From positions 5,766,001 through 5,830,000 of the forward strand of contig NGZR01000001.1 in assembly GCA_002197995.1 (NCBI GenBank): 64,000 bases of DNA, given 5' to 3'. The stretch comes from Gaeumannomyces sp. JS-464. Taxonomy: Eukaryota > Ascomycota > Sordariomycetes > Magnaporthales > Magnaporthaceae. Below, one piece after another: positions 57,109 to 64,000 of this stretch. Every line of letters begins with the position of its first letter. Within the stretch, counting starts at the first letter, position 1. The translations under genes were made by a program, and so were the position numbers. The notes below the pieces were generated by a model. The model ran no database searches and had not been told where the DNA came from. It saw nothing but the letters and a program-made list of their open reading frames with translations.

Positions 57109-59091
57109 AAATTTTAAATGCTTGTTTTCCAACTTATTAGCTAATAAATATTTCGATAATATCTCGAGTAACAACGCTAAGCTAATATATAATAATTTTT
57201 TGTTAAAAATAAAAAGTAAACCATACTTAACGCTTTTGGAAAATATTATAATTATGCATTAAAATAGCATAGGCTTTAAATGTAATGCAACTTTGCAACT
57301 TTTTGCAGCATTTTAGTTTTGGATAAGGAATTTCACCGCTTACATTAAATGTCGCCAAATAAATCTTTATATAGTTTTTTATTTTGTATACAAACGAAAA
57401 GTAACGATAATCGCCGTTTCGAATGCAAAAATAGCACTGTATTTTAGCACAGCTCCGAGTATTTTGCAAAAGCTAAAAGCTTTGCTTTTTATTTTAAACT
57501 TTTTAAACAGGCATTCGTTTCCGTTGCGGCTTTTTTTACGGCAAAGAGAAAAAATAGCGTTTTTAACGCTAACTTAATGCTCTACCTTAGCATTTTTGTT
57601 TAACTGCGATAAATTTTTGCAAATAATATCGGCGACCTTTTTGCGCTTTTTTAAAACGTATTCGATTTCGAGCTGTTCCCAGTCGACGAAGCCAAAGCCT
57701 AACTTACATGTGGCGTTTTAAAGCTGTTTGTTAATATTTAGCGTGTCGATATTGCTAAAAAAAAGTGTTGCCGCGCATTTCTTTTCGCTGCATTTTTTAA
57801 CGCATTTTTTGCGGAATCGAAAGCTTTTTTCGCCTGTTAGTACAGCTGATATAGCTTCGTATTAGCCGTTTATGCTTTTGTAATCGTTTTTAAGTTCGAT
57901 TTAACTTGTTAAAAAAGGAAGTTTAAAAGCTTTTATCGCTTTTGCATTTTCGGATAAAGTCGCAACTTGGAAACTTGTTCGGCGGTAAATCCCGTCGGTG
58001 CCCGAGGATTAACATAGCGATTTATATGCGTAACTGCTTTAAACAAAGCTTAATTCGATGGCCGGCTAAAGAAAGCTGCCTTAACGTCGCATTAAACTTT
58101 CAAATTAATATAGGCCTAGTAAATACCTGCATTTCGATGGTTTATAACCTATTACAGCTAAGCTTATATAGTAACGGCTTAAAGTTGTTAGTATTTTAGG
58201 CTGAAAATTATAGGTGTATATATTTTTACCTTTTACGGCTTTTCCAACCCCACGTCGAATTATGTAAAATACTAGCAGCTGTATAAATCCCACATTAATG
58301 CCGAGCCGTTATAAAGTGTAAAAGTAAGTGTAATAATGCAAAGCTTCGGTTTTTAACGTTTTGTACTCGTTTTTTGTTTATACAACTTAGCGAAAAATGG
58401 GAATGTTTATCCATTTTTTTTTAACGGAAAACGTAATTACGACGGGGCGATAAAACTTAAAAAAGATATACTTTATTTACCGAATTAATGTTGGCTTCGA
58501 ATGCATTATCGAATATGCCGATAACAATTATATGCATAATCGCGTTAAAAATAAGCGTGTTTATTTTTATAAAAAATAAAGGTTTTGCTAAAAGCTATTA
58601 GCTTTTAATACTATAAAATTCGACGGCAAGCTTTGTATTTACAAATTAAAGCGCTTTTTTTATCCTTTTATAAACCTAAGCGTAACTTTTATAGCAAAAA
58701 CATTTTAACTACTTGGATTTAAACGTAAAAAGATTATAACGTTTTTATAACAAATAGTTTTAACCTCCGCCAATTCCAGGCCGGTTTAATCGAGTATGCT
58801 GCTTTTAATTCCGCTTTCGTTTTCCATATTATGCATTTTAAGGTTTTTACGGTTTGTTCGCGTATACACTAACGCTTCCGGTTTTAAAGCGGTATACGTT
58901 TAAAAAAAAAAGCAAAAGCGAAAGTTATAACCTTTGCCTTTCGTTTAAAAACACCGACGCATCGAAAACCCAATAATGATAAAAGATAAGAAAAAGGTTA
59001 TTAACGCTTATAACTAGCTTTTCTTTAAGTGTTTTATTTAAGCCGTACTTTGCTATAAAGTAGCTATTAATAAATTAAGCTAAAAAAAATA

Positions 59092-60954
59092 ACGTAGTTT
59101 AACAGCGAGTAGATTACCGCAGCGAGTGGATTACCGACACGCGTTCACGCGTTAATTAAACTTTACCTGCAAATATTTCCAAGCAAATAATAGCAAATAT
59201 AAGCGACGAAAGCAAGGTTATTTTAACCTTTTATGCTATTAATTCGAATTTAAAGTTAAACGTTCGAAATGCCGCCAAAATCTACGCGGTTAACTATTTA
59301 ACCTTTGCCTGGCGCAAAAGCGGCCAACCTGCTCGACGCGACACTATGCCGAAATTACGAAAATTGATAAAATCCGAAGAAAAAGCGCTTATTAAGTACA
59401 TACTTAAGCTGGATTTTCGCGCGTTTCCTTCCCGGCTTTTTAATATTAAAGCTATGGCTAACCAACTGCTCGCCGAACGCGACGCGGGCACCGTCGGCAA
59501 ATCCTAAGTCGAAAAGTTCGTTAAACGCCGCTCGAAACTCGGCACGTGCTAAATTCGAAAGTACAATTACCAAAAGGCCAAATGCGAAAATCTTAAGCTC
59601 GTTTTTGCGTAATTCGACCTTATACGGAACATTATAGCTAAATATGGCATTTTAAATAATAACATTTACAATTTCGATAAAACCGGCTTTTTTATAGGTA
59701 TAATCGCCGCCGTTATAGTTATTACAATATCGGAAAGCCGTAGTAAAACAAAACTAATTTAGCTTAATAACCGGGAATGGGCTATAATTATTTAAAAGGT
59801 TAATTATTACGGTTAAACGATCCTTTTTTTTATTATCGTTAAAAGGCAGTACCATTTGGCCAATTGGTATTCGGAAACCGACCTTTTACGCGATTAGGTT
59901 ATTTTAACAAATGCTAACAGGTGGATTACGAACGAGCTCGGCTTAAAATAAATCCAGCATTTCGATAAATACATAGCATCGCGTATAAAAAGCCTTTATC
60001 GTTTATTAATGCTAAACGGGTATAAAAGCTACCATTCGACAAATTTCGAGCTTTATTATTAAAAACATAATATTATTACGCTTTACATACTTCCGTATTC
60101 GTTTTACTTTTTTTAACCGCTTAACGTTAAATGTTTTAGCCCGTTAAAAAAAACGTACAGTCGATAAATCGAAAACTTAATAAAATTACACGTTAATTAC
60201 GTAATTAAAATTGAGTTTTTTTCGGCGTTTAAAGCGGCATTTTTTTAACTTTATAATTAAAAAAAACATTTAAAAAGGTTTCCGAAAAGCTAACTTTGCT
60301 CCTTTTAATCCGGATTCGGTTTTGGAAAAGCTGGATGTAAAATTACAAATTTTAACTTCCCCGAAAAAGCTTTTAAATAACGCCGAATTTTGAACTTTTA
60401 AAACGCTTTAAACAGCTAAAAACGCAATTTCGCAATTCGAATACATTAAAACTCGGATTTTTAATTACCGGAGCAGCTTTTCGTTACTTATGCTATCGGT
60501 TGTAAACCAATTAACGAAAAGGGCTAAAGCAATTATGCATTAAATTAACTTTTTAAAAAAAAAAGTGCTTTAAATTACGAAAGGCGAACGAAGCGCTAAG
60601 CAAACGCCGGAAGGCCAAAAAAACGCGTATCCGATAAAAAAGGTTACATACTATCGAAAAGGTACGAAATGTTTTAAACCAAAAGGAGCTAAATGGGCAG
60701 CTATAATAAGAAATGCGCGATTATAAAAGTTAAAAAAGGAGGGCGACGACGATTCGTCGGCGATATGGCACTTGCGGCAAAACTGGACACAATGCGCGCA
60801 TTTGCCAAAAAAAAGTAAAAACGTCCGATGTATATAATTCCAAGTAGTTTAAATGAATTTCTGGCGTTGTTAGGTTGGCATGCGCGTTAATTAACCGGAG
60901 GTCGGGTGTAAGTGATCCACTCGCTACGGTGATCCACTCGCTGCTGAACTACGT
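59092..60954 (+). mobile_element. Pogo/Fot1-like DNA transposon, copy B
   Basis: 1,863 bp between TA duplications (59,090-59,091; 60,955-60,956). Ends ACGTAGTTTAACAGCGAGTA (left) and ACGTAGTTCAGCAGCGAGTG (right, reverse strand), each with a doubled AGCGAGTGGAT(C/T)AC motif. Internal sequence matches copy A. It interrupts the DUF3435 relic. The outer ~40 bp of its terminal repeats differ from those of copy A except for the terminal ACGTRGTT. Confidence 0.9.
59346..60815 (+). pseudogene. Pogo B transposase, RIP-killed
   Basis: Starts MPKLRKLIKSEEKALIKYIL (59,346) with the CENP-B-type HTH, ANQLLAERDAGTVGKS, then the DDE domain: YNFDKTGFFIGI at about 59,665 (first Asp), LMLNGYKSYHS at about 60,010, where the family has LDGH(E)SHHS and the Asp has become Asn, and LNVKCFSPLKKTYSR at about 60,125 (Asp of LDVGCF lost). 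A C-terminal basic and Cys-poor end includes KRRTKR and GRPKKR at about 60,590. Numerous RIP stops. Confidence 0.8.
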
Positions 60955-61500
60955 TATCGTTAGTCATTTTACGCTTTTTCGGTTTTCTTTTATTTGCCTT
61001 TTCACTTACGTCGTTTAGCTTTTCGTTTACCTTGTCCGTTATAGTACGGCCGACGGCATCGTAGTACAGCATAGCAAAAACCCTTTTATATTCGTGGACT
61101 GTACTTCTCTTCCGGATCCTCGGGTAATTGTTAAGCATTCATTTTAAAAAATTCATAAGGTTTTTTCTAGTCGATTTTTTAATATGTTTTAATTTGTTTT
61201 TGCTAAATAGCTCGTAATATTTAAAATGATTATTAGGTTTTTATAATTTAAAATAACTTGTTTTCGAGTAAAGTGTTGCTTATTTTGTTTATTTATATAA
61301 CACTTCGTATTTGTTAATTTTTGTGGAATCGGAATGTGGCTTTTTTACGGTTTTTTAATTAACCAATTTTTTACGACGTTGTTAGTAATGCTCGGTTAAA
61401 TGTTCGACATTACCCTTTTGGCTAAGCTTAATACTTATGGTTAATAATGGAAAGCTTGGCAAATAATAAAGTTATTGGGAAATAAACGGTAAAATAATGC

Positions 61501-62772
61501 GAGAAAATAAGTCGAGGGAAATAAGATTATAGTAGGTTAGGATCCGTTAAGCAGGCTTAAAGAAGAGAAAACTAGTGTGTAATATAAATAGTGTAAAAAA
61601 AAACAAAATAGATTCGATGGTTTGAAAAAATGGTTCGAAAATGTGACAAAGTTAATTCCTTGTAAACGAGCGAACTTTTAAAGGAAACCAACGTGTGCTT
61701 TATATAGTTTTAATATTAAACGGCGCCTCGCTAACGTTAAAGATCGATAGCCTGAGCTTTTGCCGGAAGAGGGTGCTATTGTAAGCATCACAATAAGGAA
61801 ACGTTAAGGCGTGTGCGTATTAACCATGGCGGGGTTTGGCTTGGCATCCAGGGCAAACTGCCGCCTGAATCGGCGACCAGTGCCAGCCAAATTCGGCGGC
61901 GAATTTCCGTGGAACTTACACTTGTGTTGGAAAGTAACGGGACTGGCTGCCCCGAGAAGTCGACTTGGCGAAACCGGTAATAGCACGTAATTAGTAGCCG
62001 CACGCAGTGCAAAGGCCGGCATGGCCAGGCCACACATAACAACCAATGTTCTCCAAAGGGCCACATGCACAGTTCCTTAAGGGCATCTTTGATTATAGTA
62101 TCCCTTCTGCTCCTACACACCGAGATATTATCACTTTACCCATTTTTACTACCTAGTCTAGTCATACATAGCGATTTTAGTTCAACTCAACTGGTCAACG
62201 CAGGGCCCCCCGATCCCAAGCCCCCAGGACCGCATACTATTCCATCTCACAGAGAAAACGGGAGGTTTACCTTCGCAAAAATCAAATGCCATATTTACAG
62301 ATGTTTTGCGCCAGAGAGCGCTTTCCAAAGGGTTTATACTTTTTGCATCTCAGGTTGGCCATGCGGCTATTCCCGGACTGAAACCACAGTGGCTTTTTAG
62401 GAGTAACCCCAAAGGGAACAACGCTGAAACTTAGCTTTCTATCCGATTTTCCTAGAAATGCCCGTGCCTCACTCAGAGTGTAACGCAATTTCTATCTCCG
62501 TTTGCTAATAAGCTTTGGGAAACCTCAACATGGTCGTAAAGACATGCCACGCACCGGAGATTGGAAATGGCTTCGCGCACATAACATGGGCATCGCCCTG
62601 GCTTTCATAGGGTGTCGGATACCCATCATTTGTTTTCTAATATCATTCGCTTTGATAACATTACTGTTTCAGCTTCCACCATCTCTGCTGTCAACAAAAC
62701 ACAAACGCACAACGTCAACACGGACTCTAGCAGTATTATGACTTCCCCCACTGCCGCAGATTCGCGGCCGTC
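61501..62772. other. Intergenic DNA, transition from AT-rich to host composition
   Basis: The AT-rich relic fades between about 61,500 and 61,700, after which the sequence has normal host composition. Several open frames of 60-110 codons on both strands (for example 62,120-61,788 minus) overlap each other and resemble no domain. It probably contains the upstream region and leader of the gene at 62,773. Confidence 0.5.
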
Positions 62773-63795
62773 ATGGCTATCATTGAGAAGAAGAACAAGG
62801 AGGCCCTGGAGCATTACGAATCGCTACTTTGTGACCAAGATATCCCGGCTGTCAAAATACTCCAGGACTGGATCCAGAAACTCGAAGCCCTGCGGGCCTT
62901 GTACAAGACAGCCGGATGGCGGAGCTGCCGTGAGCGTGCCGACGCCAAGCATTTTTTCATGCTCATCGACCTGATTCAGACCGCCTTGTTCTACCTCTTC
63001 CCCCTGATTGTCAACACTCGGAACGAAGCGCTCAAGGCTCTGGACAGGTGCATCAACGTCAGCTCCTGCGAACGCAACCAGCGCTATCTCGACGTCCGCC
63101 TGCTAAACGCCCGCTCCCAGGCCTACGAGGTCGTCCGGGAGCTCAAGAATGACACGCACTTCTCCAAGGACCTCGAGGCGGCCGCCGTGACCACCCGGGT
63201 TATTGATGGACACCTGCTGGGCAGGGACCTCCCGAGGATCATTCCTTACTACGGCTACGACGAGCTCTCGAGGAGCTATTACTACTCGCCTGTCGTCAGC
63301 AGGTCCCGCTTCCCGCCGGCCAGCAAGGCCGGCCGGCACCTCTTCACGGTTGCTCCGGACCTCATCGACCATACCATCTTCTTCCGGCTTGAGCGTCTTC
63401 CCGAGGACGCGCTGGCCAAGCTCCTCCGGAAAATCCTCTTCGTGCCGAGCTCACAGCCACGCCCGGCCGGCGTGAACGCCTTGGAGAATAGCAAGTTATG
63501 GCGAGACCGGAGGTTGATCAAGTACTACGAGGAGCAACTCAACTACCCACTGGCCCACCGGGATGTGCCGTTCCCCGATACACCGCAGCTGAGGGACATA
63601 TCTCCGGAACCCACCAACCCCGCACAATCCGACGGTCGCCCCTCCAGCTTTCGCGAGTATGCTCTCATGAAGCTGAGCGCTGCGAGCGTATCCACCGAGT
63701 GGGAGATCCGACAAAGGGACCTCCTCCTGAGCGCTCTGCGTGCCATAGCGGCGGAAGGTGTCAAGCCCGAAAAATCTAAAAAGCAACTAGCCTGA
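62773..63795 (+). CDS. Hypothetical protein, 340 aa, host gene
   Basis: An uninterrupted GC-rich frame with strong G/C third positions. The ATG at 62,773 (GGCCGTCATGG) has an acceptable context; an upstream ATG at 62,739 is out of frame. The stop is TGA. The protein begins MAIIEKKNKEALEHYESLLC. It has an amphipathic, helix-rich N-terminal half with one hydrophobic patch (FFMLIDLIQTALFYLFPLI, about residues 61-79) that is marginal for a membrane span. A middle part is rich in Arg/Asp/Tyr (DELSRSYYYSPVV), then comes a Pro-rich segment near residue 270 and a basic end. I recognise no domain and assign no function. No intron signals are needed. It lies well outside the mutated repeats and is the only normal gene at this edge. 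Confidence 0.75.
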   Translation: MAIIEKKNKEALEHYESLLCDQDIPAVKILQDWIQKLEALRALYKTAGWRSCRERADAKHFFMLIDLIQTALFYLFPLIVNTRNEALKALDRCINVSSCERNQRYLDVRLLNARSQAYEVVRELKNDTHFSKDLEAAAVTTRVIDGHLLGRDLPRIIPYYGYDELSRSYYYSPVVSRSRFPPASKAGRHLFTVAPDLIDHTIFFRLERLPEDALAKLLRKILFVPSSQPRPAGVNALENSKLWRDRRLIKYYEEQLNYPLAHRDVPFPDTPQLRDISPEPTNPAQSDGRPSSFREYALMKLSAASVSTEWEIRQRDLLLSALRAIAAEGVKPEKSKKQLA

Positions 63796-64000
63796 GTGGG
63801 CAGGATTAATGAGCAAACAGCGTCAAAAGAGGAAAACTGCAAGTCCCGCATCGCTGGAGCACCCCAAAGCACAGCGAAACCAATTAATCAAGGAAGCCAT
63901 CCTCTCCGCGGTCTTCTCAATTTAAGAAACTACTTTTAGACAGGGCGTTTTAGTTTTGTTAGTTGTATGACTGGTGTCGACTGTTTTTCTTGTTTATTAT
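63796..64000. other. Downstream flank of the 340-aa gene
   Basis: Host-composition DNA, presumably 3' UTR and terminator region. No further gene can be called before the window ends. Confidence 0.4.

Larger units (their letters stand above)
57227..61500 (-). pseudogene. DUF3435 (FluG-domain) tyrosine-recombinase-like gene with C2H2 end, RIP-killed
   Basis: Read leftwards, with pogo B inserted at 59,092-60,954. N-terminal part (about 61,180-60,960): NYPRIRKRSTVHEYKRVFAM and YYDAVGRTITDKVNE. Right after pogo B: WVFDASVFLNERQRLQLSLL at about 58,950, then LKPEALVY at about 58,880, where the family has RPGALVY and the Arg has become Lys. Further: FDNAFEANINSVNKVY at about 58,520; INHRNAGIY at about 58,140, with the His and Tyr of the recombinase signature; then AVTHINRYVNPRAPTGFTAE at about 58,010; FVDWEQLEIEYVLKKRKKVA at about 57,680; and a C2H2-like tail CYFCIRNGDYRYFSF with AYAILMH (57,469-57,227). 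Net coding length, about 2.4 kb, fits the family. DUF3435 proteins are related to tyrosine recombinases, including Starship captains; this subtype with C-terminal fingers may be distinct. Confidence 0.8.

Noticed and set aside
61788..62120. 110-codon minus-strand open frame
   Set aside because: Overlaps another frame of similar length, Trp/Cys-rich with no domain or good start context; probably chance in intergenic DNA.
1..64000. tRNA or rRNA genes
   Set aside because: I looked for cloverleaf-like and B-box signals and for rRNA core motifs and saw none that I could support by eye.

Overview
This window comes from a filamentous ascomycete (Pezizomycotina). Three things point there: the transposon families, the intron-poor GC-rich host genes, and above all a saturating C-to-T / G-to-A decay of nearly every repeat into AT-rich DNA full of TAA/TAG stops. 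That is the signature of repeat-induced point mutation (RIP). It is a nested transposon graveyard with islands of unmutated host DNA. Only two intact protein-coding genes are supportable, a 270-codon gene at 17,939-18,751 (-) and a 340-codon gene at 62,773-63,795 (+). I recognise neither family.

Layout. 1-1,790: unrecognised AT-rich relic. About 1,790-8,900 (-): heavily mutated Tad-like LINE (L0) with ORF1 zinc knuckle and reverse transcriptase. 8,900-11,954: AT-rich DNA with a pair of LTR-like repeats and one copy of a 192-bp solo-LTR family. 11,955-17,819 (+): Copia element with two 163-bp LTRs, a half-tRNA primer site, gag, integrase, RT and RNase H. An unmutated 352-bp solo LTR with a perfect target duplication sits inside it. 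17,820-18,993: host DNA with the first gene. 18,996-26,704: Tc1-like DNA transposon, split just inside its left terminal repeat by a full-length LINE (copy 1, 19,066-25,327) with a 14-bp target duplication. 26,707-27,077: the continuation of that host DNA. 27,078-33,862 (-): LINE copy 2, itself carrying a 1.2-kb retroposed insert that ends in the same LINE tail. 33,863-35,034: AT-rich relic. 35,040-44,721 (+): Gypsy/chromovirus element with about 215-bp LTRs, carrying a second unmutated solo LTR and a pogo/Fot1-like transposon (39,152-41,012). 44,727-46,092: AT-rich relic, short tandem repeat and a second copy of the unit seen in the copy-2 insert. 46,108-50,496 (-): 5'-truncated, mostly unmutated LINE copy 3 with a 15-bp target duplication. 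50,512-54,950: poorly understood relics, including a 500-bp inverted-repeat element and a coding relic with a possible hAT-like end. 55,000-57,110: dispersed short tandem repeats and two more 192-bp LTRs. About 57,227-61,500 (-): a RIP-killed DUF3435 tyrosine-recombinase-like gene with C2H2 fingers, interrupted by a second pogo element (59,092-60,954). 61,500-64,000: return to normal host DNA and the second gene.

None of the elements could be autonomous as read: all have stops or frameshifts. Target-site duplications, several of which differ only by RIP-type transitions, allow an explicit order of insertion. Host DNA came first, then the Tc1 element, then LINE copy 1; separately, Gypsy, then RIP, then pogo A; and Copia, then RIP, then the solo LTR. 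The most notable items are the DUF3435 relic, the chimeric retroposed unit with a LINE 3' end, the unmutated short LTRs inside mutated hosts, and the 20-odd-bp AAAAGCGGTAA minisatellites. I saw no convincing new functional gene system.
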